From: Odiellus spinosus
Lineage: Eukaryota > Arthropoda > Arachnida > Opiliones > Phalangiidae
DNA: 64,000 nucleotides
Assembly (NCBI GenBank): GCA_963920705.1
Contig: OY987240.1
Location: forward strand, 4,160,501 to 4,224,500
Reading direction: 5' to 3'
Part shown: piece by piece, positions 51,081 to 62,870 of the stretch
Position numbering within the stretch: the stretch's first letter is position 1
Layout: each line of letters starts with the position of its first letter
Program-made: the position numbers and the translations under genes
Notes under the pieces: model-generated
What the model saw: only the letters and a program-made list of their open reading frames with translations
Database searches by the model: none
Told to the model about the DNA's origin: nothing

Positions 51081-52704
51081 ACATTATATTAGTCTAAAAC
51101 CAAATAATCAAAGCATAACTCTTAACTTTTACTAAAGGATTGCTGAAAATATACCACAAACAGTAAAAACGTATTCTAGGACAGAGTTCTCTTTGAAATA
51201 TACGCTTCCCGATGTTCCTGAGATATTTAAAAATAAGGAACAATACGAAGGTCTAAATGATATGGGAAGAAAAGCTATGGACAAAGAGTTATTGAGCGTT
51301 TTATTTAATGATTGCATCAAAAGGTTTGGTTTGTAAATAAATTAAGTTAAAAGAGCTTTGGTCTAAAAATTAATTAATGTTTTTATGCTTTAAAGGTATC
51401 CGTATCACAAAATTATTGCTGAAAGACTAGTTATGGAATATCCACATTTAAAATCTAAACCAGGAGAAGGACAGGTAAAACATAGGAGCGATGGGTCCGA
51501 CACATCGCTTACTGAATTTAGGATTTTCAAAGGATGATAATTCAGAGATATTAATAATTTAAACAATTATAGGATCATTGGCACAAAAAGCTGATTGGAA
51601 AATTCAAACATTTTAGGAAGAATCTGACAAATTTTGAAATTGTCGCAGAGAACAAAAAGAAATATGGAAAAGAGTTGTATAAAAATTCAGGGAAAGACTC
51701 GTTTGTCAATGTTGTGAGAGTTCAGGTAGTTAAATAATTTATTATATTATTTTGGAACCGATAAATAAAATTTTTTCTTTAAGCCTAATTTTGAAGCTTT
51801 TGAAGATGAAGAAAGTATTGCGGCTCATAAAAATCAGATGTTAGAAAAAATGAAAGATCCTGACTTTGACTGGGTTTTAATCGATTTAAAAAATGGATAA
51901 GACTATTGAAGACCGCAGAAAAGTGATACAGGAAAGTAAAGTGTCTGAAGTGTTGACGGAGTATCCTGCGCTGTCCGATATTCGACAGGTATAGAATCAA
52001 GTCTTATTGCTAAGAAATTAAGTTACTAGTTACTAAATTTCAGTTTTTTATTATCCTTTTTTAGATATTCCTGGAATTTAAACGAATCACGAAAATTAAC
52101 ATTGAACGAAAAATTGAAGAATGTAGCAACCTTAAAATCAGAAATTTTAGAGTCAAAAAAGAAGATCCAGATGGAAGGTATATTATAAACTTCAATAACA
52201 TACAACCACTACTTCAAGTACTTAATGAAAATTATCTTTTATCTTAGGTGTTAAAAGATCGTTATCAATTCTTCTAATACCATCCCTTCTTAACGAAAAC
52301 CATGAAAGATTATTTTACCCAAAGGAGGACATATCCCGTATTCCAAAGACACCAGTCATAGTTTACTCTGGCCGAAAAATTCTGTCCACTCCAGAGTATC
52401 AAATTTTTGTTGACCAAACTAAAGTAGCAGATGAGTCAAACCTACCTAAAGCCATAACCAGCTTAATAGCTCTGTATTGGATTTTTAATGTACAGTATTC
52501 TTCTGTATCATTTAAAACTTTTTGTTTTATCGAAACTGGTTTATTGGGCTTGACATACACAAAATGCACAATCATTGTAAAGAAAGTAATAACAAAATTG
52601 AAACTTTAATTAAAGAAATTTGGGTATTTGATTTTATTGACACTCTTCTTATTTCGCATGTTTAGGCGGTTTAAAGACGCAATTTCATAAACTCAAAAAC
52701 ATTG

Positions 52705-52806
52705 CGTCAAACGCAAAAATTGTACAGTCAAAGGCAGCGCGAATCGCAACTAATTTAAGTTGCGATCCACGTGCTGCCTTTGACTGTTCAATTTTTGCGT
52801 TTGACG
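52705..52806. repeat. Inverted repeat, ~45-bp arms
   Basis: CGTCAAACGCAAAAATTGTA then CAGTCAAAGGCAGC pairs with GCTGCCTTTGACTGTTCAAT and TTTTGCGTTTGACG; the centre AATCGCAACT/AAGTTGCGAT pairs as well. Confidence 0.85.
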
Positions 52807-52887
52807 AAATTTTTTTGCATTTATGAAATAGCTCTTAAATACCAAACAAAGAGTTTTAATTATTTTACTGTCATTTATAATTTAATG

Positions 52888-53385
52888 ATGGTCCTAATCT
52901 AAACCGTTAGGGGTGAGAATTTCGACCGAAGTGGTTTGGATTTCAACCATTAATATATCAATGGTCGTTATCTAAACCGTTTGGGGTGAGAATTTCGACC
53001 TAATTGGGTAAAAATAGGGTTTGGATTTCAACCACTAATATAACAATGGTCGTTATCTAAACCGTTTGGGGTGAGAATTTCGACCTAATTGGGTAAAAAT
53101 AGGGTTTGGATTTCAACCATTAATATAACAAAGGTCCTTATCTTAACCGTTTGGGGTGAGAATTTCGAACTAATTGGGTAAAAATACGGTTTTGATGTCA
53201 ACCATTAATATAATAATGGTCCTTATCTGAACCGTTTGGGGTGAGAATTGAGACCTAAATGGATTTTAATACGGTTTGGATTTCAACCATTTTTAAAATA
53301 ATGGTCCTGATTTAAACCGTTTGGGGTGCGAATTTTTGACAAAACTGGTATATCCCTTAAGGGTTTAAAATTTAACCATTATTTT
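52888..53385. repeat. ~85-bp minisatellite, six copies
   Basis: Unit ATGGTC(G/C)TTATCTAAACCG, TTTGGGGTGAGAATTTCGAC, CTAATTGGGTAAAAATAG, GGTTTGGATTTCAACCATTA. Unit starts at 52888, 52961, 53045, 53131, 53216 and 53301; the first is shorter by a deletion. Confidence 0.9.
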
Positions 53386-53980
53386 TAACTGTGTAGAGCT
53401 GATAGTCCTGGGTTTTCAGCAAAATATGGAACTTACACCTTTTTGAATGCACTAACAAACAAGATTTTACATATTGAACTTGTCCAGGTAATTTTGTACA
53501 TACATTTCAAATAAATAAAAATATAAATATTTGGATTTCTAGTCCACAGAAGTATCTTCTTCAAACCAAATGGAACTCGAAAGCCTGAAACGAGGTTTTG
53601 ATTTTTTTTTCTGAGCAGAAAATCACAATATCAAAACTAGTATCGGACATGCACGTGTCATTTGCAGCGTATATGCGAAAATCTCACCCAAATATCATTC
53701 ATGAGTTCGATAACTGGCACGTTTCCAAAAGTAATTAATAAAACTAGAGTAGAGGGTAAGGGTGTGCGAATACCACTTTCATTCGGTTTCAAACTGTTAG
53801 TCGGTAAATAATTGTTTCTAAAACAGTTATTTGTATGATTTTTCAAATTATCAGTTTCTATGATATGACAATCAATTCATCGCAAAATTCATTAGTATTC
53901 AAAAAGTGTCTTATTCGCGCAGCCCTTCTTGAGAGTTGAGACCCTATAAATTTGCCACTATAATACTTTTACTTTTCAAG

Positions 53981-54850
53981 ATAATGCTGGCAGAACTCGA
54001 GCGAATGGGTTAATCTCTCATCTAATCAATTTTTTTGTACTAAAATAGGCGGATAAAACTTATGACTGTCTACAATATCAGCTGGTTGCCGTATCGTTAA
54101 AAATACTTTGAGCCTGACTGTAAAGAACTTTGGAAAAACGGGTTTAGACGTATGCGCTGTATAATCATTGCTACTAATTCAGTGTTACGGATCAAACTTT
54201 TTATTCTGATGACCTTCTGAACCGACTGTTAATTTTTTGTGTGAAAACTGATAGAGACGGTATTTCTTTAAAGTGCGGCAAAAGAAAGGAAAAAAAAAAG
54301 AAGGGAAAAGTTATCTCTATTCGATCGCAAAGTCCAAAAATTCCGAAGCAACAACAAGACTTCATTCGATGCTACAACTTTATAATGCTGGCAGAACTCG
54401 AGCGAATGGGTTAATCTCTCATCTAATCAATTTTTTTGTACTTAAATAGGCGGATAAAACTTATGACTGTCTACAATATCAGCTGGTTGCCGTATCGTTA
54501 AAAATTCTTTGAGCCTGACTGTAAAGAACTTTGGAAAAACGGGTTTAGACGTATGCGCTGTATAATCATTGCTACTAATTCAGTGTTACGGATCAAACTT
54601 TTTATTCTGATGACCTTCTGAACCGACTGTTAATTTTTTGTGTGAAAACTGATAGAGACGGTATTTCTTTAAAGTGCGGCAAAAGAAAGGAAAAAAAAAG
54701 AAGGGAAAAGTTATCTCTATTCGATCGCAAAGTCCAAAAATTCCGAAGCAACAACAAGACTTCATTCGATGCTACAACTTTATAATGCTGGCAGAACTCG
54801 AGCGAATGGGTTAATCTCTCATCTAATCAATTTTTTTGTACTTAAATAGG
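53981..54850 (+). repeat. Tandem 5' monomers of LINE C (401 + 400 + 69 bp)
   Basis: ATAATGCTGGCAGAACTCGA starts copies at 53981, 54382 and 54782. The two full copies differ at only a few bases; the third stops at about 54850 where the ORF1 leader begins. They are in the position of a promoter. Confidence 0.95.
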
Positions 54851-54915
54851 TTGGTAAATTTTCTTTTCTTATTTTTTGTTTCACTTGAGTTCTGCCAGTC
54901 CAAAAGGGTATTATT

Positions 54916-55717
54916 ATGGGTAAAACGCGGTCAAACTCAAATCCAACGAGTTCGCCATTAGAACGCGCTACACTAACTAGAAACACTGTGTCCGACGAAA
55001 ACAATATGAGTTCGGAACCAAGTGATGGAATACAAACTACCACTCTTACTGCCATTCTAGCAGAAGTTAAGTCTATATCTAGCAAACTTAATAATTTAAC
55101 TACTGACCTCGTGGACACTAAAAATACTGTATCTGTAATAGAAACACGTCAAGTAGCTATGGAGACAACTATTAATGATGTACAAAAACAATTGTTTCAG
55201 GATATAAATGTTGTACAAGACAGGGTCACTGGTATAGAACAAGACCTAAAACAATTTACTAGGGATGCTAAGACTAGTACTGAAGCAAATAGAATGCGCA
55301 TTGACAACGTGGAAGTGTTAATTAAAATGAATAATCTGGTAATTAGATAGAAATGGGCTGGCATTAAAGGTACAAAATTTATTCTCCCAAAAATTAAATC
55401 TCAATATTAATATCACGCCCGCCCAAGTCTATCGTAAAGGCCCGTATACCGCTTCAAAAACTAGAAGTATTGTATATAAAGCAGACAGCTATGATGTGAA
55501 ACTAGATATCTTAACCAAAAATGTTATGCTAAAAGGGTCCAATATATATATTGAGCATGATTTTACCGTAAATCAGCAATATGCTAGATTTATGCTAAGA
55601 CAATTTGCTAAAACAAAAATGCCAGACAAATATAAATGGGCTGGTGCCACATCAATATGTTTAGGGACGGATAAATATAGGTTCGATTTTGTTATGGACA
55701 CTGTAGTTAAAATGTGA
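54916..55717 (+). pseudogene. LINE C ORF1 (gag-like), one frameshift
   Basis: The first frame (54916-55350) has a Ser-rich start, then a coiled coil of ~90 residues (LAEVKSISSKLNNLTTDLVD ... DVQKQLFQDINVVQDRV). Near 55,345 the reading moves by one base to the next frame, open to 55717. That part includes LALKVQNLFSQKLNLNI, TPAQVYRKGP, YADSYDV-like and YARFMLRQFAKTKMPDKYKW, resembling the C-terminal domain of L1/Jockey ORF1 proteins. Expected to bind LINE RNA as a multimer. No zinc finger, unlike LINE A and B. Confidence 0.7.
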
Positions 55718-55761
55718 GTTTTCTTTCAAGGCTTAATTGTCGATTCATTGTTTAGTGCTAT

Positions 55762-58496
55762 TTGTATAACATTTTAAACTTAATTTATAGTAATATTCGT
55801 AGTGTGAGAGCAAATTTCTGTGACTTACTTAGTTCTATAAAAAACGATATTTCCATATTTGCTTTGTCGGAGACTTGCTTCAAAGAAGAGTATTCAGACT
55901 CCTACCCTAACTTAACCTTTGCTGGGCATGGAAGAAAAGACCAAGGGGGAGGAGGGGTTGGTTTTTACGTAAAAAATGGACTTAATTTCGAAATCATAAA
56001 TGAGGCAAGTGTTGTAAAAGAGAGCTGCGAAATTTACACCATAAAAGTTAGTAATATTTTTATTTCGACAATATATAGAACAGGAAATAATTATGATGAA
56101 TTTTTCTCCGTACTTGAATCAACATTGGAAAAAATGGGCCCGCCTACATCTAAAAAAATTTTGGTAGGAGACTTTAATGTTGATTTACTTCCGACAATTC
56201 AATCTACTATAGCTAAACGCCTTTTGGATCTGACTAAAAGCTTCGGCTTAAACCAGTTAATCACAGAAGCAACGAGAGTAACTCCTACCTCAAAAACATT
56301 GTTAGATCATTGCTATACAAATTTACCCCTAATAGGTCCAACAGTACTGAGAGATATTGATACAACTGACCATTTTCCTTTTTATGTTGAGTGTGAATCT
56401 CCAATATCAATGAGACCGAAATTACGTATTAGAAACTTTTCCCAATATAATATTAACAAATTCATGGGAAAAATGAGAACTAAAAATTGGAATCATCTCA
56501 CTAATCATACAAACATAAATTTAGCTTTTGATGAATTTCATGATTTTTTTCTAAAAGTATATAATGACTCTTTCCCATTTTTTGAAGTCACTAAAAATGA
56601 CTCACATAAATGGATAACGAGCGAGTGCCTGTCATGTATCAAGGAAAAGAAAAAGCTTAAAACTAAATGCAGTCGGAACCCATCGGTAGAAAATTTGCGC
56701 ATTTATAAAAATATGCGAAATAAATGTAATAACCTGTTAAGAAATGCGCGTATAAATTTCTATAAAACCTCACTCGATAAAGCTCATAATAATCCGAAAA
56801 AAACATGGAAGTTGATCAATAAGTTACTGTGTAAGGGAAAGGAAAAAACTGACAAAAAGGCCCAAAACTCACCTGATGACTTCAACATTTTCTTTAATCC
56901 CCCTCCTCAGATTGATACAATGAACACGACTCAAAAACACCTACAAGGTGTAAAAAATATCACAAATACTATGGTTCTCTTAGATACAGACGAGACAGAA
57001 GTACTTAGAATCCTCAACAACCTTAAACTTGATTCGTCTCCAGGATTTGATGATGTTACCCCGAAAATTATTAAGCTGTCATCGCAATACTTACTCACCC
57101 CTCTAACAATCCTGATTAATATGTCTTTTCGGCTAGGCGTATACCCAAACCGACTTAAAAAATCTATAATTGTTCCAATATATAAATCAGGTAATAAAGA
57201 CATGCCTACTAACTATAGACCACTGTCCGTTCTCTCTATCTTTGCTAAAATATTTGACAAATGCTTTTATTCGCGTATTTTAAGTTTTTCGAATAAATAT
57301 CAATTGATATCAAATAGACAATTCAGATTTAGGGAAAATTCTAATGTAGAGCTTGCCAATACCCAGGTGTATAAAAAAATTATTGACTACTTGGATAGAA
57401 ACAACTATGTCATCTCTGTCTTTTTAGACTTAAAAAAAGCATTTGACTCTGTCAACCATGATCGCTTACTAGCCAAGCTCCTGAGTATGGGAATTAGAGG
57501 AAACAGTTACCAGTGGTTTAAATCATATTTAAGGAACCGAAGCGGTCAAACCAAACTTAACCATGAACTATCAGGTGAAAGATCTATACATCAAGGTTTC
57601 CCGCAAGGTTCCATACTATCCCCCTTACTATTTAACCTTTTTATAGATGATATCACACGCGTGGATGGTGCTGATAATCTGACCCTCTACGCGGATGATA
57701 CCATCAGCTTGGTTGGTGGACCAGTTTTAGACAGCCTTATATTAGATACTAATAGAATCCTTAGCAAATTGGATAAATGGCTACTGGACAATTACCTTGA
57801 ATTAAATAAGACCAAAACTGTTTACATGATATTCTCTAATATTAATAAAGACCGCACTAGGACCCATGAGGTAATGATAGGTCAAACTGTACTATCTGAG
57901 GTAAAAACCTTCAAATATTTAGGCGTTTGGTATGATTCCCACCTCACGTGGAACGAACATACTAATCGTGTAGCTGGTAAAATGGCCTATAGCATCTACC
58001 TAATCCACCAAAACCGGAAAATATTTGGAAAAAAGACCAAACTGTTACTTTATTACTCCCTGTTCTACTCCCATTTGGTGTTTTGTATAGCTATTTGGGG
58101 AAACACATCCGGGCGAAATTTAAACAGATTGTTTATGCTCCAAAAACGCGTCCTTAGAATAATTGAAGATGTGTCATATTTGACACACACTTCTCCAATT
58201 TTCGCAGCTCTCAAAATTTTAACTGTGTACCAAGTGTATGAATATTTTTCTTTAATATTATTATATAAGTCACTGCAGAGTTCTATCTAAACCGTTTTAA
58301 TTTTAGTAAATTATTCAGGTATTTTACGCGCAAAGAATACATCTTGGAAGTTCCCTATGCGCGCACTAATATGAAACTAAATTCTCTCTTCTGTAGAAGC
58401 CCTAAAATATTCAATAATATAAATCCGCCTTCAAATATTAACCTTAGTAGGTACAAATGTATAATACGGGATTATATTTTTAACACTAAAGAATAG
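55762..58496 (+). pseudogene. LINE C ORF2: endonuclease and reverse transcriptase, frameshift near C-terminus
   Basis: The frame is open from about 55762 but has no early ATG (a TTG is the first candidate), so translation may rely on reinitiation after ORF1. Endonuclease: YSNIRSVR, ALSETCF, GGGGVGFYV, ILVGDFNVD, LLDHCYTN and TTDHFPFYV. RT: SIIVPIYKSGN, NYRPLSVLSIFAKIFDK, FLDLKKAFDSVNHDRLL, GFPQGSILSPLLFNLFIDD, the catalytic LYADDT, and FKYLGV. At about 58,285 a stop appears, but the adjacent frame continues with RYFTRKEYILEVPYARTN to 58494-58496. About 910 codons overall. Confidence 0.88.
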
Positions 58497-58590
58497 GTTT
58501 TGAATTGTTTACCTATTTGCTTATTTTTATTATATTTTGTCTAACCTCTCCTTAATTGCTATACTATTAATCTACCTTAATGTGGCCTAA

Positions 58591-58607
58591 AAGTCGTCTT
58601 GCGACTT
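58591..58607 (+). promoter_or_regulatory. 3' UTR hairpin of LINE C
   Basis: AAGTCG TCTTG CGACTT, with outer GGCC on both sides (GGCCTA ... TTGGCC). A stem-loop just before the tail is typical of the RT recognition signal of CR1/L2-like LINEs; its role here is inferred. Confidence 0.65.
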
Positions 58608-58647
58608 GGCCTTCAATGACAATTGTATAGTTTTGTAGCCAAAAATA

Positions 58648-58648
58648 A

Positions 58649-58708
<60 letters not shown>
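58648..58708. repeat. (ATT)n tail of LINE C
   Basis: About 20 ATT units directly after AAAAATAAATT. Acts as the 3' tail of LINE C in place of poly(A). Confidence 0.9.
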
Positions 58709-58711
<3 letters not shown>

Positions 58712-60039
58712 TAGGAGCCATTGACAAAAAGGCGAAGTGCAAATTAAAAAAATCTGGATTCAAGGTATTGTCAACCATATATATAGGGTTTCTGGGTCAT
58801 CTACATCCAAAGCGGAACGGCAAGCCAAGTGGGAATCTGTTTTAAATCATATATGCAATATGCATCAAGGTCACAGTAAAGAGTTTCTCAACTGCCTTCA
58901 TGAACCTATGGTTTCAAAAGAAAATGAAAGAGTCTGGATTCTGAAAGGTTGGTTGAATTTTAAAATTGAATCAAACTGAGAGGTCAAGCGCCTTAAATTT
59001 CCATATACTTACATACACTCATTCAGAATTAATTAAATATAGTTCTCTATCAAAACGTACAACGCAGTAAGCTAAATATTTCACCCAGGGTCACATTTTG
59101 TTTATCAGTTCAATAAATCTATCAAGTGTTTTGGCTACCTCTAGAATTGAATTAACCATCATAGGAAATATTTTATAACTAAAATATTTTTTTAATTTTT
59201 CATTTCAGAATCAGATTTATATGTTGAAGTCAGTAAAGTTATAAAATCTCCTTATACACTAGCCGCCATATAAAAACTATCAAACGATTACCAAACGTAC
59301 TCTGTAGAAGTTTTCCATTCTGTTTTAAATTCATTTTCTCCAAAAATGTACCACTTAACTAAACCATCGATGCTTTCAAGAATTTACTTGGCTTGTCTTC
59401 ATTATAATGAAAATGGTAAACGGGACCAACAACAATCCGAAGATGGGCAAGAGCAGTATTATATAGCGTATCCCAAAGCCAAGGCAGGAGCGCCAACTCT
59501 GAAAAAAGTCTATGAAGCTAGAACTTACAGTAAGTGATTTGGTTCTAATTTGCACGCACTGAATGGAAATATTTATATTTTCCTAAACTGATGGATTTAA
59601 CGTACAAACAAGCTCTAACAGCACCAAATATAAGATCCCTAATGGACCAAGCCTGCGAAGCAGAACCACTCTTGTCCAAATACCCGAAAGATAAAGCCAA
59701 AGCGGACTTAATCGCTTAATTTGCCAGCCGTTTCCACTAAGTTTTAATCAGAAAATAAAATAATTGATATAAAAAAAAACTTTTAGTAAATGATTTGGAA
59801 GGGGAGGGGTGCAGAGATTTGAATTTTCCCGCACAGGTAATGAGTTCTGTTCAGTTCATATTCCACCCCTATGAAATGAAAAAGCGACCTCTTTCTCCTG
59901 AAACTATTTCTACTATAAGTTATGAACGAGAAAGGGACAGTTCGATTGAAATTCTTAAGAGAAATAGTATTAGATTTGTTAAATGATAGATAAAATAATG
60001 AGAATGCAATTTTAATTTCAAATCTGTTACGTATTTATT

Positions 60040-60196
60040 CTAAAATCTTAGGTATTGAAACCCAGTATATTCCTCAGAAGGAAATGCTTCTCTTATTTTA
60101 TTTACTGCGCAGCTTGGAATTGGGGTTCTCCTCATTGCACCCATTCTGCCAAACGTAATCTGGATGAACTGCCTATAAGCGGCATACCTGTACTGT
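60040..60196 (-). CDS. Terminal exon of a P2X7-like cysteine domain protein
   Basis: On the minus strand an acceptor TTTTACAG precedes a 52-codon open exon ending in TAG at 60042-60040. It reads YRYAAYRQFIQITFGRMGAM, then IPSCAVNKIREAFPSEEYTG and FQYLRF. The pattern AYRxF ... G ... IPSCxVxxIRxxFPS ... YTGF at the very C-terminus is that of P2X purinoceptor 7-like domains common in invertebrate genomes and transposon-associated proteins (from memory). No upstream exons were identified, so it may be a fragment. Confidence 0.5.
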
Positions 60197-60599
60197 CTGT
60201 AAAAACCAGTTTTAATATGGGGAAAAACAGAAAGATGTATTACTCATGAATATTTTGATCGCCACGGTCATTGGTTTGCTGGATATAAAATCTTAGCGCT
60301 GGCGCTACCACTTCAATATCTAGGCAATTTTTCTGGAATTTTGTCCATTCAATTACGCAGGACCTATGGGGTATTTTTTCCGAAACTTTCTTTATTTACC
60401 TGCAACACACACTTTCTTGGGCAAGGGGCATAGCCTTACAATTGTTGCATCGACACCTTTTTGGAAATATAAGTTAGAGGATTTTATCTCATGGCCGAAT
60501 GTGTTTCACGTACCAGTTAGTATTGCCAATCCTTTCATTAATACCAGCAGGGATTTCTTCGCTTTCATTTTCACTTTCATCGGAATCTGTTAAGTAATT

Positions 60600-61370
60600 G
60601 GGATAATATACGCCAAAGGCTCGAAATTGTATGGCTGAACCCCTAGCCCTAATTCCACTGGGTCAATAAGATTTTCTTCAGATCTGTTCATTTCGTTAGT
60701 CTAGTGACGGCTAAATCAAAACCAGAAATATTTAGTTTACAATTGGGAAAGCTTTGTTAACCAAAAATCAATATCTAAGCTTTGTTAACCAAAAATCAAT
60801 ATCTAAACGAGTTATTGTAAAGTAGAAGCCAAAATATTTCAAATTGACTCCGTAAATTTTAATAAGTAATAAATAATATTTCTAATTCATCTGTCAAGCA
60901 GCGAAGCAGGACAAGTATATGAAAACTTTTGGCCTTGGTAATAACAAAAAAAAACGGATTTTTATTTTAGCAACTACCTAGTAAAGATATTTATCAAACT
61001 TTTCGCCAAGCTGAAAGATGAAAACCTACCTCTATTAACGCTTGGTCCGAAAACTTATCCGAGTGCTAATTAGTGTTTTAATTAATCTTCTATTCAATTC
61101 AACATATTCACCTGCACTGTAAAAAAGTGAAAGAAAGTTTCACAATTATCATAATGATATGCTAGATAGCCTTCGAAAGTAGATGGAGATACTATTTTTT
61201 ATTCTCATAATTTTTTTTCCAAATTTCCCCTGCCACAAACTTTGAAATTGTGTATACGACGTTTCGGCAATTTTACCCCTGAACTTTTTTTCATTTTAAA
61301 AGTTATTCAAATCAATTCAAGTAATTTAGGCCTAAATCGTCAGGAAACGATAAAAAAAAAACAACCGACG
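60600..61370. other. Intergenic DNA, no gene seen
   Basis: No credible ORF. A duplication of AAGCTTTGTTAACCAAAAAT and CAATATCTAA lies at 60,751-60,810. Confidence 0.5.
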
Positions 61371-61374
61371 ATAA

Positions 61375-61640
61375 TGGAATTTCGATTGCTCGAATGTTAT
61401 TGGAAGTTCATGGAGATCTCGCTTATTCAACGGGCCTTTGCTCATTGGCTGCAAGACCTTACACGGATTTTATTCTGCTTCTCCATGAATCTCCCTAAGC
61501 CTATTTTATGGGTAAGTTTTCAATTTATTTCTAGTTTAATATTCGTTTGTAATTTTTTTTTCTGGTGGATTAGGCCTATTTAAACTATAATGAATCGATA
61601 AAAAATCACTTGTTATTAGGTTGCATGCTCCCTTTAAATA
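61375..61640. mobile_element. Palindromic MITE family M, right part
   Basis: Centre and right arm of the family: GTTCATGGAGATCTCGCTTA, CCTAAGCCTATTTTATGGGT, AATCACTTGTTATTAGGTTG then CATGCTCCCTTTAA. The left terminus is missing. Confidence 0.75.
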
Positions 61641-62870
61641 TTTCCGAGTGAATAGAATCGGTTGTTTAGAATTTAGAAGCTTAATCCTGTCAGATTTTGA
61701 ACATTGCTGGGTCATTCCACGTGAAAACGACCAACGTCCCCGCGGCACCAACTCCGATTTTATTTAAACTCCACACATAACTAAAATGGACATATTTAGT
61801 AGGAAATCCCAAGTTTCAGGTCAAAATTCCTGTAATTATCGGAGAAATGTGCTTTGGAAGTTTCGTAGTAGCGGAGCTATTTCTTAAACCCCTTAAAAAT
61901 GCCAAGTTTCTGTATTTATATCTAAGTAATGAATAACTACATGTCTATGAAATAATTTGCACTTATTCTAGACTTGGTGGAGATAAGTTAAAAAATACTA
62001 GGACCTATTTCCGCGAAATACATTTCTCAAAATAAATTCATGAAATCGCCGAAAAACTCGCAGTGACCCCCAAAGTGGATAACTTTAATTGCCCAAAACT
62101 AAGAGTTATTTTATATCAATTGAAATAAAATTACTATGAATTATGTTAATTAATGTCCTTTACAGGAAAAGACATTCAAATTCGACAACAAAGAAAAAAT
62201 TTCTTATGTTAACTGTCTCCGAAATAAACGTTTTTGCGAAAAACGTTAAAACATGGTAGTGGTTTTAGTGTTATAAAGCTTGTTGGGATTCTAATATTCA
62301 AAGAAAAAGCTAATCCATTAGAAAGCTTAGATTTCAAGCTACAACATGCAAAAATAAAAAGTTTGTCTATAAGGTTTTTTCTTGCCCAAATATAATACTC
62401 AATTATGGGATTTTTTCTCGTATTTATTTGACAAGTTTGAACATTGTTAATATTATTATTAAATTACTGTTAATTTTATATCTGAGATGATAAATATTTT
62501 TATTAAATAAACAAATTAAGAAGTTATGTGCGTTAGTGTTATAACATATTTGGGAATTTGAACATCCCTTAAAAACTATAATGGTTTAGCCCTATACTCT
62601 TTATTTTTTGGCATTTAGCCAGTATAAAGAGGCCCTAATAAAGGAAACCATACCTCTGTTTTTTCTCTGTCTGAGTAAAGCGATTGATGGAAAGGGTTTT
62701 TTAGAGTAATTGCAATCTTCAGATTCATTCTAAAAAGAAATTTCATAGAGAGCAGTTCGTATATTAATAATTGCGTTGACTATATTTAGTGGCGTGATTC
62801 ATTGGAATTCGGAAATAAAGTATATAGATCTGCTACACTATGACAAGGACTTCCTAGTTTAAAATAAAAA
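61641..62870. other. Intergenic DNA, no gene seen
   Basis: AT-rich with no credible ORF or repeat. Confidence 0.5.

Larger units (their letters stand above)
49964..52608 (+). pseudogene. SAMD3-like multi-exon gene with frame lesions
   Basis: Exons with consensus junctions: ~49,988-50,061 (EYIDVEPKSIFEDKAKIKF), 50192-50370 (ATG 50204), 51138-51323, 51396-51474, 51573-51725, 51784-51988, 52065-52177, 52248-52608. Phases join in frame across 50370/51138, 51323/51396 and 51474/51573. Conserved blocks: RYPYHKIIAERLVMEYPHLK, WHKKLIGKFKHFRKN, a DW ... MDKTIEDRRKVI region, EYPALSD and IFLEFKRIT, then LPKAITSLIALYW at the end. This order is that of proteins labelled sterile alpha motif domain-containing protein 3-like (from memory). 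A one-base shift near 51,888 and a phase clash at 52177/52248 suggest a pseudogene or sequence errors. Function of the family is poorly known. Confidence 0.6.
53981..58708 (+). mobile_element. LINE C, nearly complete Jockey/CR1-like retrotransposon
   Basis: In order: two full and one partial ~400-bp 5' monomers, ORF1, ORF2 with endonuclease and RT, a short 3' UTR with a hairpin, and an (ATT)n tail. Both ORFs have one frameshift. It lies within the DDE-transposase-like pseudogene. Confidence 0.88.
53401..59740 (+). pseudogene. DDE-transposase-like gene, split by LINE C
   Basis: Exon pieces read as a single family: DSPGFSAKYGTYTFLNALTN (53401-53487); SSSNQMELESL and, after a frameshift, SDMHVSFAAYMRKSHPNIIH with FDNWHVSK (53543-53730); WIQGIVNHIYRV and WESVLNHICNMH (58,715-58,979); FHSVLNSFSPKMYHLTKPSM with LHYNENGKRD and YPKAKAGAPTLKKV (59209-59529, donor GTAAGT); and a terminal piece ending near 59740. 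From memory these blocks belong to a DDE-type transposase-like family (possibly Kolobok-related) frequent in invertebrates and fish. Several stops and shifts show it is dead. LINE C sits in the middle. Confidence 0.6.

Noticed and set aside
60366-60593. 75-codon plus frame
   Set aside because: No motif and no supporting context.
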